A stretch of DNA of 64,000 bases from positions 39,771 through 103,770 of the forward strand of contig NZ_LN679999.1 of NCBI RefSeq assembly GCF_000953675.1, given 5' to 3'. This stretch comes from Paraclostridium sordellii (lineage in GTDB: Bacteria > Bacillota > Clostridia > Peptostreptococcales > Peptostreptococcaceae). Below the pieces are notes generated by a model. That model did not search any database, was not told where the DNA came from, and saw only the letters and a program-made list of their open reading frames with translations. Shown here one piece after another: positions 31,429 to 40,057 of this stretch (its first letter is position 1; every line of letters starts with the position of its first letter). The position numbers were made by a program, and so were the translations under genes.

Positions 31429-33149
31429 GGTATATATGTTACATGTAATAATTCATGAGCTTTACCTTTTGTAGGTTTACCCATAAATGTATCATACATT
31501 TTTAAAACAGCAGCATTTTTATGGGATTTTCTTTTTGGAAGATTTTTATCCTGATTATATAAAACTGAAGCTCTCAATGATTTTATATTTAAGTCTTCTT
31601 TTACTATAGAATCTACATGAGGCTGACCACCACCATTCACACATCCACCAGGACAAGCCATAACCTCTATAAAATGATAATTTTTTTTATTAAGCATTGA
31701 ATTATTCATAAACTCAAAGAAGTTAGAGGCCCCATTTATAATTGCAATATTATAATTATTGTCACAGATATTAACAGTTGCTTCCTTAAAACCATCTAAA
31801 CCTCTTGTGGCTTCATAATCTATTTCCTCTAAAGAAACTCCTTCTAATAAATCAGTTGCTGTTCTTAATGCAGCCTCCATAACTCCGCCTGTTGCTCCAA
31901 AAATAGTTGCTGCTCCAGTGTACTCACCCATAACTGGATCTACATCACTTTCTTCTAGCATAGAAAAATCTATATTACTATCTTGAATAAGTTTAACTAA
32001 TTCTCTTGTAGTTAAAACCGCATCTATGTTCTTAATATTATTATTCACCATTTCAGGTCTATCTGCTTCAAACTTTTTAGCAGTACAAGGCATTATAGAT
32101 ACTGTGAATATATCCTCAGGATCTAAATTTTCTATAAATGGATAATAACTTTTACTTATAGCTCCAAACATTTGTTGTGGTGATTTAGCACTAGAAATAT
32201 TATTAAGCAATTCAGGGTAATAATTTTCAGCTAATCTTATCCAGCCTGGGCAACAAGATGTAAACATAGGGAAAGGACCATTATTTTTAATTCTTTCTAT
32301 AAGTTCTGTTCCTTCTTCTAATATAGTTGTGTCAGCAGCAAAGTTAACATCAAAAACTTTATTAAATCCTAAATGTCTAAGAGCTGAATAAACTTTATTT
32401 GTAACGTCTATTCCATACCCCATTTTGAACATTTCCCCAACAGAAGTTCTTATTGAAGGAGCTATACCTACCAATACATGTTTTTTAGGATTATTTAGAG
32501 CATCTAAAACCCTATTTATATGGCTTTTTTCATACAATGCACCCACAGGACAAGCAGCTACACATTGACCACATAATAAACAGTTTGTTGAATCAAAACA
32601 TTTTAAATCATCTGGCCCAACAATTTTTCTATTGTTTTCTTTTAGAAAATGCATAACTTCAGTTCCAGATTTACCTTTGCAAGCAGCTACACATCTCCCA
32701 CATTTCACACACTTTGATTTATCTAAAACTATAGACTTACTTCTTGAATCTATTAAATCAGATGAATTATAAGTTTTAAATGGATTTGTTACTTTTGCAT
32801 TAGTTTTCTTAACTAACTTTAATAATTCACAGCTATGTAATCTACTACATTTACCACATTCTAGATTGTGATCATTTAATATCTCACTAATTCTTTCTCT
32901 TACAGCAATCTGAACTTTTTTACTAGCAGTATTAATAATCATATTATCTTTTGTTTTTTCGTGGCATGCTCTAGCTAACTTATCTTGACCTTTAATTTCT
33001 ACCAGACATACTCCACACTCATTCATATTATTACAATCACTTAAGAAACATAGTGTCGGAATTTCTATATTATTTTCCATAGCTATTTGTAAAATAGTTT
33101 TATCAGAATCAACTGATAACCTTTTTCCATTTATGGTTATATTATTCAT
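31413..33149 (-). CDS. hydA: [FeFe]-hydrogenase, monomeric CpI type
   Basis: The 578-residue enzyme oxidises or evolves H2 with ferredoxin. Domains: N-terminal [2Fe-2S] (Cys34, 45, 48, 62), His-ligated [4Fe-4S] (His94, Cys98, 101, 107), two [4Fe-4S] (CVKCGRCVAAC and CLLCGQCVAACP), then the H-cluster motifs TSCCPGW, MPCTAKKFE and EVMACPGGCVNGGGQP. Cysteine positions in the first domain are almost the same as in Clostridium pasteurianum CpI. ATG 33149 is chosen because GGAGG lies just before it and overlaps the upstream in-frame ATG. It is divergent from asrA. No maturation genes (hydEFG) are in the window. Confidence 0.95.
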   Translation of the reverse strand: MNNITINGKRLSVDSDKTILQIAMENNIEIPTLCFLSDCNNMNECGVCLVEIKGQDKLARACHEKTKDNMIINTASKKVQIAVRERISEILNDHNLECGKCSRLHSCELLKLVKKTNAKVTNPFKTYNSSDLIDSRSKSIVLDKSKCVKCGRCVAACKGKSGTEVMHFLKENNRKIVGPDDLKCFDSTNCLLCGQCVAACPVGALYEKSHINRVLDALNNPKKHVLVGIAPSIRTSVGEMFKMGYGIDVTNKVYSALRHLGFNKVFDVNFAADTTILEEGTELIERIKNNGPFPMFTSCCPGWIRLAENYYPELLNNISSAKSPQQMFGAISKSYYPFIENLDPEDIFTVSIMPCTAKKFEADRPEMVNNNIKNIDAVLTTRELVKLIQDSNIDFSMLEESDVDPVMGEYTGAATIFGATGGVMEAALRTATDLLEGVSLEEIDYEATRGLDGFKEATVNICDNNYNIAIINGASNFFEFMNNSMLNKKNYHFIEVMACPGGCVNGGGQPHVDSIVKEDLNIKSLRASVLYNQDKNLPKRKSHKNAAVLKMYDTFMGKPTKGKAHELLHVTYIPKNID

Positions 33150-33371
33150 TAAAACCTCCAAAGCATATTAAAATTTTGTTACTTTTTAGCAAGTTGATTT
33201 TTAATGTTTTAAATTATAACACAGGAAAAAAATAAAAAATAATAATAAAAATTAATAGTAATCATTTATAAAATAATTGGATTGACATACAAAATTTGGA
33301 ACGTTATATTATAAAATGATTTGCAGAATTAGTTAGAAAGTTAACTTAAATAAATAATTGGAGGAAAGAGT
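33150..33371. promoter_or_regulatory. Divergent promoter region hydA / asrA
   Basis: For asrAC a strong promoter: TTGACA (33282-33287), exactly 17 bases, TATATT (33305-33310), with GGAGGA before the ATG. For hydA no equally clear hexamers, but GTTATAATTT lies about 60 bases upstream of the ATG on the minus strand. A shared redox regulator could act on both. Confidence 0.75.
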
Positions 33372-34415
33372 ATGGATTATAAATTATCATTAAATCAAGC
33401 AGATAAGATATTAAATGATCTTCAAAAAGAATATAGAATATATGCTCCTAAAGTTTTTGAAGGAGAAGGAAGACATAGTTATACGAATTTCGTTAAGTAT
33501 GGTGAGATAAATTCTTTTTCAGAAGTTGAATATAAAACTAAGTCACAAGGATCTCCAAAAGAGGTATTGCTTCCAATAAACCATACACTAGCTATTAAAA
33601 TTAATGGACAGGAAATAAGTACAACTAAAGATACAGATGAAAGGAAAATATTAATATTACTTCGTTCTTGTGACATACATGGAATAACTAGAATTGATAA
33701 AACATTTATTAACGATGAATACTATAAAAACAGAAGAGATAAAGTTAAGTTTATGGTAATGGAATGTCCTAAGTCTTGGGATACTTGTTTTTGTGTTTCA
33801 TTAGGAACTAATAAAACAGACAATTATTCTATGGGGATTAAATTTGATGAAAATACTATATCAATAAAAGTAAAAGATAATGAATTTGAAAAGTATTTTG
33901 AAAATAATTTTACTGAAGATAATTTTGAAATTAGATTTGCAATTGAAAATGAGATGAAAGTTAAAGTTCCAAATATTGAAATTTGGGATAAACAAGCGCT
34001 TGATAAAGTTAAATCACTTGATATATGGAATGAATATAAAAATCGTTGTATAGGATGTGGAGCTTGCAATATGTCATGTATAACCTGTACGTGTATGCTG
34101 ACTTCAAATATAGTACATAGAGAAAATAAAGATTTAGAAGAAAAAAGAAGAACATGGAACGGTTGTCAGTTAGTTAAGTCATCAGCATTAAAAACTAAGT
34201 CAATGCCTCAAATTGTACCAACAAGAGTTAGACAAAGAGTACTAGATAAATTCTATAGACCAAAATTAAAAGAATCTAAAGAACAGGTTTGTGTAGGCTG
34301 TGGACGTTGTATAGATGCATGTCCAAGATATATAAATTTTGCTAATACAGTAAACAGAGTAAGTAGTGAACTTGATAATATATATAAAGAATTTGGAAGA
34401 GAAATTAACGAATAG
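33372..34415 (+). CDS. asrA: Anaerobic sulfite reductase subunit A
   Basis: The 347-residue protein matches AsrA in length and motifs: RSCDIHGITRIDKTF, MECPKSWDTCFC, and two ferredoxin-type cluster motifs, CIGCGACNMSCITCTC (about 226-241) and CVGCGRCIDACPRY (about 306-319). AsrA is the electron-transfer subunit feeding the catalytic AsrC in dissimilatory sulfite reduction to sulfide. It is followed after 15 bases by asrC; the usual asrB is absent. Strong promoter upstream. The divergent hydrogenase could supply reduced ferredoxin. Confidence 0.93.
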   Translation: MDYKLSLNQADKILNDLQKEYRIYAPKVFEGEGRHSYTNFVKYGEINSFSEVEYKTKSQGSPKEVLLPINHTLAIKINGQEISTTKDTDERKILILLRSCDIHGITRIDKTFINDEYYKNRRDKVKFMVMECPKSWDTCFCVSLGTNKTDNYSMGIKFDENTISIKVKDNEFEKYFENNFTEDNFEIRFAIENEMKVKVPNIEIWDKQALDKVKSLDIWNEYKNRCIGCGACNMSCITCTCMLTSNIVHRENKDLEEKRRTWNGCQLVKSSALKTKSMPQIVPTRVRQRVLDKFYRPKLKESKEQVCVGCGRCIDACPRYINFANTVNRVSSELDNIYKEFGREINE

Positions 34416-34430
34416 GGGGGCACTGAAGCT

Positions 34431-35429
34431 ATGAACAAGGATATAAATATAGATAAATTACGCATAAACTGTTTTAGAGAATCAAAGGTTCCAGGTGAAT
34501 TTATGTTTCAAATGAGAGTTCCCGGTGGAGTTACAGAAGCTAAACATTTAAGACTAGTACAAGATATAGCCGAAAAATATGGAAATGGATTGTTTCATAT
34601 AGGAACTAGACAAACTTTTAGTATTCCAGGAATTAAATATGAAAATATCGATAAAGTTAATAAACTTGTAAAATCATATATATATGAGGTAGAAGTTGAG
34701 CAATGTGGTGTGGATATGGATGTAAATGAATATGGATATCCAACTATAGGAGCAAGAAATATAGCTGGATGTATAGGGGCACAACATTGTATAAAAGCAA
34801 ATACTAAAGTCTCTACATTAGCAAAAAAATTAGAAAAAATAATTTTCCCAAGTAACTATCATATAAAAATAAATATAGCTGGATGTCCAAATGATTGTGT
34901 CAAAGCTCACATGAGTGACTTTGGAATAATTGGAGTTACTATACCACAGTATGATTATACTAGATGTGTAGGGTGTGGAGCTTGTGCAAGAGCGTGCAAA
35001 GCTCATTCAACTGGCGCTATAATAGAAGAAAATGGTAAGGTTATAAGAAATGAAGAGCTATGTATAGGATGTGGAGAGTGTATAGAAGCTTGTCCAACTA
35101 GAGCTTTTACGAGAACAAAAGATCCATTTTACAGAATAATTATAGGTGGTAGAACTAGTAAAAAAACTCCAAGGATTGGAGAAATATTCTTAGATTATAT
35201 TACAGAAGAAGTTTTATTTAAAGTTCTTAAAAACTGGGAGCCATTTTCAAGAGATACATTAGGAGGCATACCTAAATATCTACATGGAGGCCATTTAATG
35301 GATACAGCTGGATATATGAAATTTAAAGAATTAATGTTAAAAGATGTTAAATTAAATAAAGAGGCTAAAGTCGCTAGTAGACTAAACTGGAAAGAACACG
35401 AGTATAAAGCTAATATAAATGTAAAATAA
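34431..35429 (+). CDS. asrC: Anaerobic sulfite reductase subunit C, siroheme catalytic subunit
   Basis: The 332-residue protein reduces sulfite to sulfide. The siroheme/[4Fe-4S] motif is intact: Cys114-x5-Cys120 and Cys152-x3-Cys156 (GCIGAQHC, GCPNDC). Two more [4Fe-4S] motifs follow, CVGCGACARACK and CIGCGECIEACP, as in AsrC. GGGGGGCAC precedes ATG. In the usual operon asrA-asrB-asrC the FAD/NAD(P)H subunit AsrB feeds AsrA; here asrC follows asrA directly, so NAD(P)H cannot be used unless asrB is elsewhere. Confidence 0.95.
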   Translation: MNKDINIDKLRINCFRESKVPGEFMFQMRVPGGVTEAKHLRLVQDIAEKYGNGLFHIGTRQTFSIPGIKYENIDKVNKLVKSYIYEVEVEQCGVDMDVNEYGYPTIGARNIAGCIGAQHCIKANTKVSTLAKKLEKIIFPSNYHIKINIAGCPNDCVKAHMSDFGIIGVTIPQYDYTRCVGCGACARACKAHSTGAIIEENGKVIRNEELCIGCGECIEACPTRAFTRTKDPFYRIIIGGRTSKKTPRIGEIFLDYITEEVLFKVLKNWEPFSRDTLGGIPKYLHGGHLMDTAGYMKFKELMLKDVKLNKEAKVASRLNWKEHEYKANINVK

Positions 35430-35450
35430 TACAAACTTTATTTTTTTAAT

Positions 35451-35620
35451 AAAAATATCTAATGGAAACTATTTAAAAGTAAAATGATTAATTTTTAAAA
35501 ATTTTGATATAATTAAATTAATCCTACTATTATATTGAATGTTTTAAAAATTTTAATACCCAAAACTAATAAAAAAGACTAATTGTAATTCGCCTATAAC
35601 ATATTACAATTAGTCTTTTT
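35451..35620 (+). ncRNA. Leader/small-RNA family member A, upstream of usp copy 2
   Basis: AAACTATTTAAAAGTAAAAT, extended -10 TTTTGATATAAT, TAAATTAATCCTACT, spacer, then terminator AAAAAAGACTAATTGTAAT with complement, loop TCGCCTATAACAT. Ends about 100 bases before the usp ATG. Confidence 0.65.
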
Positions 35621-35723
35621 TATCAATATATGTTTGAATTTTTCTACACTTTATAAATATAAAAATAAATTTGATTTTAAAATTATATTTTCATAGAATC
35701 AAAAATTAAAAGGATATGATTAT

Positions 35724-36104
35724 ATGAAAAAAACATTAATTTCAATTGATGGAAGTGAAAAAAGTCAAAAATCTTTAGATTTTATAATAAAAAACTTTTC
35801 TAAAAATGACGTTGAAATAATGTTGATGAGTGTTAGTGATATTAGTCTAACTAACATTACAAATAAAATGATTGTAGATATGAAGATAGATGAATGTAAA
35901 AATAAATTGCAAGGATACAAAGTGGAAAAATATTTGGCATTTGGAGATCCTGGTCATGAAATTATATCGAAAGCAATAGATGGAAAATTCGATGCAATAA
36001 TAATGACTAAATCTACTAAAAAGAACCTTATTGATTCGATAGGTTCTGTAACTTTATATGTAGTGAAAAAATCTAAATGTACAGTTATAATACTTCCTGA
36101 ATAA
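35724..36104 (+). CDS. Universal stress protein, copy 2 with internal deletion
   Basis: The 126-residue protein is a close paralogue of the gene at 23922: KKTLISIDGSEKSQKSLDFI, LMSVSDISLTNITNKM, GDPGHEIISKAIDGKFDAIIMTKSTKKN, GSVTLYVVKKSKCTVIIL. It lacks 11 residues after DECK, in the helix before LQGYKVEKY, and VP at the start is IS. As in copy 1, the glycine-rich nucleotide motif is incomplete. Preceded by leader member A and followed by a 27-bp-stem terminator (36106-36167). Confidence 0.88.
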   Translation: MKKTLISIDGSEKSQKSLDFIIKNFSKNDVEIMLMSVSDISLTNITNKMIVDMKIDECKNKLQGYKVEKYLAFGDPGHEIISKAIDGKFDAIIMTKSTKKNLIDSIGSVTLYVVKKSKCTVIILPE

Positions 36105-36105
36105 T

Positions 36106-36167
36106 TTGCAACAATGTAAAAAGAGCTAATACTATTTTTGGTATTAGCTCTTTTTACATTGTTGCAA
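36106..36167. terminator. Very long perfect terminator after usp copy 2
   Basis: A 27-bp perfect stem (TTGCAACAATGTAAAAAGAG...) with an 8-base loop. Confidence 0.9.
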
Positions 36168-36235
36168 ATCAATAATTCATACTCAGGAAAATGAAATTAT
36201 ATAGCGTATATTTAAATTATAGCAAATTTTAGTTC

Positions 36236-36420
36236 TATTTTTATATAGAAATAACCAATATAAACTATTTAAAAATAGAATAATTAACTTATTTAGTTTT
36301 TGATATAATTAAATTAATCCTACTTTAATATGTGTTTCAAAAAATTTATAAACCTGATCTAATAAAAAAGACTAAGTGTAATTAACCTCCCTAGAATATT
36401 TCAATTAGTCTTTTTTTATC
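36236..36420 (+). ncRNA. Leader/small-RNA family member B
   Basis: AGAAATAACCAATATAAACT, extended -10 TTTTGATATAAT, TAAATTAATCCTACT, GTTTCAAAAAATTTATAAAC, then terminator with AAAGACTAA / TTAGTCTTTTTTT stem and loop containing ACCTCCCTAGAATATTT. The terminator ends about 155 bases before the next small gene, so it looks more like a free small RNA than a leader. Confidence 0.65.
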
Positions 36421-36576
36421 AATATATGTTTGAATTTTTCTACACTTTATTTTTACAATTATCAATATAATATTAAAATAAAAAATAAATTTAATTTAAA
36501 TCTATTTTTTATGCTCCTAAACTAATTTATAATAAAAACAAAGAGTTAAAAACTCTTTTAAAAGGAGCGAATAGTC

Positions 36577-36696
36577 ATGAAGGGCAATTTTAAACTAGTA
36601 ATTGTTTTTTTTATAATAAAATTTAGTTTAATGTATATTGTTCTAAAAGTTTTTTCCTGGATACTAGATAAATATTATAAAAATAAAATAGACTAG
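36577..36696 (+). CDS. Very small membrane peptide
   Basis: The 39-residue product MKGNFKLVIVFFIIKFSLMY, IVLKVFSWILDKYYKNKID is one or two short helices with a basic end. AAAAGGAGCGAATAGTC before ATG is a strong ribosome site. It precedes the DUF1413-like gene by 14 bases and is probably co-transcribed. Function unknown. Confidence 0.55.
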   Translation: MKGNFKLVIVFFIIKFSLMYIVLKVFSWILDKYYKNKID

Positions 36697-36710
36697 ATAA
36701 GGAGATCTTT

Positions 36711-36956
36711 ATGAATAAATTATTGGCGCATTGTATAAAAGAGATAGAATATATTCATGAAGAAGAAGTTTTTACAGTTAAAGATTTATTCAAAGGATAT
36801 GTATGGAATAGATTGAGTACAGGTGAAAGAAGAAATATTGGATATATTTTCAAAAACTATATATATGAAAATAAGGACTTAAATATCGTTCATATAATAA
36901 AAAATCAAAATGTAAAAGAAAGTAAATTGCAATATAAAAAAGTAAAGAAAAAATAA
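36711..36956 (+). CDS. DUF1413-like protein
   Basis: The 81-residue basic protein contains FTVKDLFKGYVWNRLSTGERRNIGYIFKNYIYENKDLNI, matching what I recall of the DUF1413 pattern (LKDLF.G.EW.R...G.R...G..F.NY), and ends QYKKVKKK. The family is small, often found on mobile elements, and of unknown role. AAGGAGATC precedes ATG. Confidence 0.65.
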   Translation: MNKLLAHCIKEIEYIHEEEVFTVKDLFKGYVWNRLSTGERRNIGYIFKNYIYENKDLNIVHIIKNQNVKESKLQYKKVKKK

Positions 36957-36984
36957 GTATTTATTATATGGGAGTTGAAATTTT

Positions 36985-37308
36985 ATGGCGCAGAAAGTAT
37001 TTAAAGTAAGATTGAATCCTTTAGAAGTTCAAGATCTTATAGAAAAAAATATATATGAAGAGTTGGTCTTTTCAGATGCATATGATTTAGGTAGTGGAAA
37101 ATATATATTAATTACAGTATATGATAAATACTATATGAGAACAGGTAGTAATACTGGCTTGGTAATTGTTTGTGAAAATACAACAGAAAATACAATAGTT
37201 AAGATTACTTCAACAGGTAGTGGATCTGGATTACTTGGTATTGATTGGGGTTCAGGAGAAAGCTTTATCAAAAAAGTAAAAGAAATTATTTCAGAATATA
37301 TTATTTAA
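36985..37308 (+). CDS. DUF6054-like protein
   Basis: The 107-residue protein KVFKVRLNPLEVQDLIEKNI...ITVYDKYYMRTGSNTGLVIVCEN...ITSTGSGSGLLGIDWGSGESFIKKVKEIISEYII matches the DUF6054 pattern as I remember it (YYMR, TGSGGG, DWGAGESF). Single-domain cytoplasmic protein of unknown function common in Clostridia. Third gene of a small operon beginning at 36577. GGGAGTTG precedes ATG. Confidence 0.65.
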   Translation: MAQKVFKVRLNPLEVQDLIEKNIYEELVFSDAYDLGSGKYILITVYDKYYMRTGSNTGLVIVCENTTENTIVKITSTGSGSGLLGIDWGSGESFIKKVKEIISEYII

Positions 37309-37418
37309 AATAAATACAAACGATACATATAATAAATAAATTGAAAATATAAAAAAAATTACGTTTGTATTAACTTGTGCATAGTATTTATTTCATATTT
37401 TATTTGAAAGGAAACTTT

Positions 37419-37641
37419 ATGAATTTAAGATAGTATATTATTTAAAGCGTTTTTTTGCTTGATACTTAAAGTATCGTTATCATGTTTGTTTAGCTTTAAT
37501 AAGTTAGTTGAGTCTAATATATTAAAATTTGGAATTAAAGGTTTATTGGGGATTTTGCTAGGATCGTATTTAGTTTGGTTTTTGTTATTATTTGTAGTTA
37601 ATTTTGTAATGGGAGAATTAAAATATATAAAAAATAAATAA
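37419..37641 (+). pseudogene. Small membrane-protein gene with a frameshift
   Basis: GAAAGGAAACTTT gives a good ribosome site for ATG 37419, but the frame stops after four codons (ATGAATTTAAGATAG). Shifting the frame at TTAAGA reads on as DSILFKAFFCLILKVSLSCLF and continues to a hydrophobic C-terminus (GIKGLLGILLGSYLVWFLLLFVVNFVMG) at 37641. The hydrophobic part is also open from TTG 37459, without a ribosome site. A one-base shift or a sequencing error is likely. Confidence 0.5.
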
Positions 37642-38257
37642 GAATGAATGTAGATGAGTATAATAGTTTCAATATATTTACTATTGTTTATTTTTTATAT
37701 TAACCTAAATGACAAAAAATATTAGTTTTAATTTAAAAATGAGTTCCCTTTTTATTAGTTTTATATATGGGCGATAATAAAATTTATATTTTTATTTTAT
37801 CATCTACTTTGAATTTACACCTAAACTTTGATAAAATTATTTTGTGATGATAACTAATATATTTGTTATGTTTCATTCAAATTCTAGGAGCTATTTTAGT
37901 AGCTCCTAGACTCCCAGGGGTATCTTTATATTATAGATATTTATATCATAGAAAAAAGCGTAATGATTAATAGTCATTATGCTTTTTTAGTTATAATCTT
38001 TATAAATATAATAGTAATTTAATAATATATAATCTTAGTAAAAACATTGGATTTTCATAGTTTACATCGACATTTTTAAAATTTATATTTTATTTGTAAT
38101 TTTTAAAAATACATGTTTTTCTTTATTTTCATGTAATGTATAATTATGTACTAGTTATAAATTAATATAAAAATTTTGATATTTATAATAATTTTTATAC
38201 TAAAAAATAAAGGAAATTGATTTTAATTAATGCATTAAATAAAAAGGGGAGAATATA
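37642..38257. other. Non-coding stretch with two hairpins
   Basis: ACCTAAACTTTGATAAAATT at about 37819 looks like a promoter of the recurrent type and is followed by a hairpin CTAGGAGCTA / TAGCTCCTAG (37886-37911), CTCCCAGGGG, and a terminator AAAAAGC-TAATGA / TCATTA-GCTTTTT (37951-37988): a probable short RNA of about 140 bases. No protein gene seen. The histidine-kinase promoter (TTTTGATATTTATAAT) is near 38175. Confidence 0.55.
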
Positions 38258-40003
38258 ATGGGTAAAATTAATATGACTACTTATACAATTGACAACCTTG
38301 AAGATTTATTAGATAAAATACCATATGAAATTTGGTTAAAAGATAAGAATGGCAAACACATATACATAAATAAGTTAGGCGCAGAAAAATTAGGATTATC
38401 AAAAGAAGAAATAATAGGCAAAACAGATTTTGATATTAGACCATATCCAATTGCTAATAAATGTTTTAAAACAGATGAAATTTTAATGAAGAATCCTGAT
38501 TTAGAGTTATATAATACTGAAGAAAGTATAAGTGGTAATCAAGATATATGTTATAAAGTAAGTAAGTTTTCTATAAAGAACAAAACGGATGATATAATTT
38601 TAGGAGGCATAGCAGAAGAAATTAGCTTGGAAAAAAGCATTCAAAATGAAATAGAGAAAATTATGACTATAGAAAACAATTCATATAATATCCAAAATTA
38701 TTATATGAATTTCTTAAACAAAAAGCTTAAAGCATTGAATGTGCTTTTAAAAAGTTTAAATATAGATATCTTTTTATATAACGAAAAAGATAATATATTA
38801 AAACTTTATATGAGTGCAGACGAAAAAAATAGTGTATTTGATAAAGATAGTAAAATCATAATTAATAAAGAAATGAAAAAATTTTTGGAAAGTGAGAATA
38901 TATACTATAATTCAAATAGTACATTATATTCTAAAATAATGGAAATTAAAAATGATAAATATATGGATAGTTATATATCTAAATTTTATAATTTAAAAAT
39001 AGCTGACAATCTTTTTTCATTAATACATATTCATTATAATAGTAAAAAAGATATAAAATATAAAGATGACTTGTCAATTAGTTATATACTAAAAAAAATA
39101 TGCTTATTAATATTTCAAATAGAAAAAAACAATATACTATTCTCCAATCTAGAACAAGAAAAAGACAGTTTACAGGGTGCTATTGATTTTGAATATATAA
39201 AATCTAGTTTTTTTGCAAATATATCTCATGAATTTAGAACTCCTGTAAATATAATATTATCAATAGTACAATTATTAGAGTTAGATATACACTCTGGTTA
39301 TAAAAATTTGAATCAAGAAAATTATATAAATTATTTAAATATACTAAAACAAAATTCATATAGACTTTTACGTTTAGTTAATAACGTTGTAGATACTGCA
39401 AAAATTGATAGCAATTTTTTCGAATTAGATTTAAGCAACTACAATATAGTTAAAATAGTCGAAGACATTACTATGTCTACAGTTAAATTTATAGAGTCTA
39501 AAAATAAAAAAATAATATTTGACACGAATTCAGAAGAAGTAATTTTACTTTGTGATCCTGATAAAATAGAAAGAATACTTTTAAATCTTATATCAAATGC
39601 AGTAAAGTTTTCATTTCCTAATAGTGTAATACGAGTAAATTTATTCTTAAATAAAAAAGAAGAAAGAGTATATATTTCAGTTATAAATGATGGAAACACA
39701 ATAACTGAGAACGAATCTAAAAAGATATTTGAACAATTTACACAAAGTGATAATCTCTTTAGAAGAAAAACAGAAGGAAGTGGAATAGGATTATTTTTGG
39801 CTAAATACTTTATTGAAATGCACAATGGTAAAATATGGATTGAGTTGGAAAATAAAGAAGCAGTTGAGTTTAAATTCTATTTACCTATTAATATTGGGAC
39901 TGTTATAAAAGATAAAAAATTATATAATCAATATGATTCACCTTGTAAAAATAAACGAATCTATAAATGTAACGTTGAATTTTCAGATATATATGATATA
40001 TAA
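38258..40003 (+). CDS. PAS-domain sensor histidine kinase, soluble
   Basis: This 581-residue protein has a PAS domain (about 8-120: EDLLDKIPYEIWLKDKNGKHIYINKLGAEKLGLSKEEIIGKT), a GAF-like or coiled middle, the phospho-acceptor His324 in FFANISHEFRTPVN, an N-box LLNLISNAVKFSF, and G2 box GSGIGLFLAKYF. No transmembrane segment. The G1 box reads VINDGNTITE, so the usual D-x-G-x-G is altered (Asn for Asp, Thr for Gly) and nucleotide binding may be weak. No response regulator is adjacent. It lies beside the surface-protein cluster, with a shared terminator. Confidence 0.85.
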   Translation: MGKINMTTYTIDNLEDLLDKIPYEIWLKDKNGKHIYINKLGAEKLGLSKEEIIGKTDFDIRPYPIANKCFKTDEILMKNPDLELYNTEESISGNQDICYKVSKFSIKNKTDDIILGGIAEEISLEKSIQNEIEKIMTIENNSYNIQNYYMNFLNKKLKALNVLLKSLNIDIFLYNEKDNILKLYMSADEKNSVFDKDSKIIINKEMKKFLESENIYYNSNSTLYSKIMEIKNDKYMDSYISKFYNLKIADNLFSLIHIHYNSKKDIKYKDDLSISYILKKICLLIFQIEKNNILFSNLEQEKDSLQGAIDFEYIKSSFFANISHEFRTPVNIILSIVQLLELDIHSGYKNLNQENYINYLNILKQNSYRLLRLVNNVVDTAKIDSNFFELDLSNYNIVKIVEDITMSTVKFIESKNKKIIFDTNSEEVILLCDPDKIERILLNLISNAVKFSFPNSVIRVNLFLNKKEERVYISVINDGNTITENESKKIFEQFTQSDNLFRRKTEGSGIGLFLAKYFIEMHNGKIWIELENKEAVEFKFYLPINIGTVIKDKKLYNQYDSPCKNKRIYKCNVEFSDIYDI

Positions 40004-40010
40004 AAAATAC

Positions 40011-40049
40011 AAAAAAAGAGCTAGGAGATATTTTATCCAGCTCTTTTTT
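40011..40049. terminator. Bidirectional terminator between kinase and surface protein 1
   Basis: AAAAAAGAGCT / AGCTCTTTTTT with a 17-base loop. Confidence 0.85.
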
Positions 40050-40057
40050 ATATTTTT

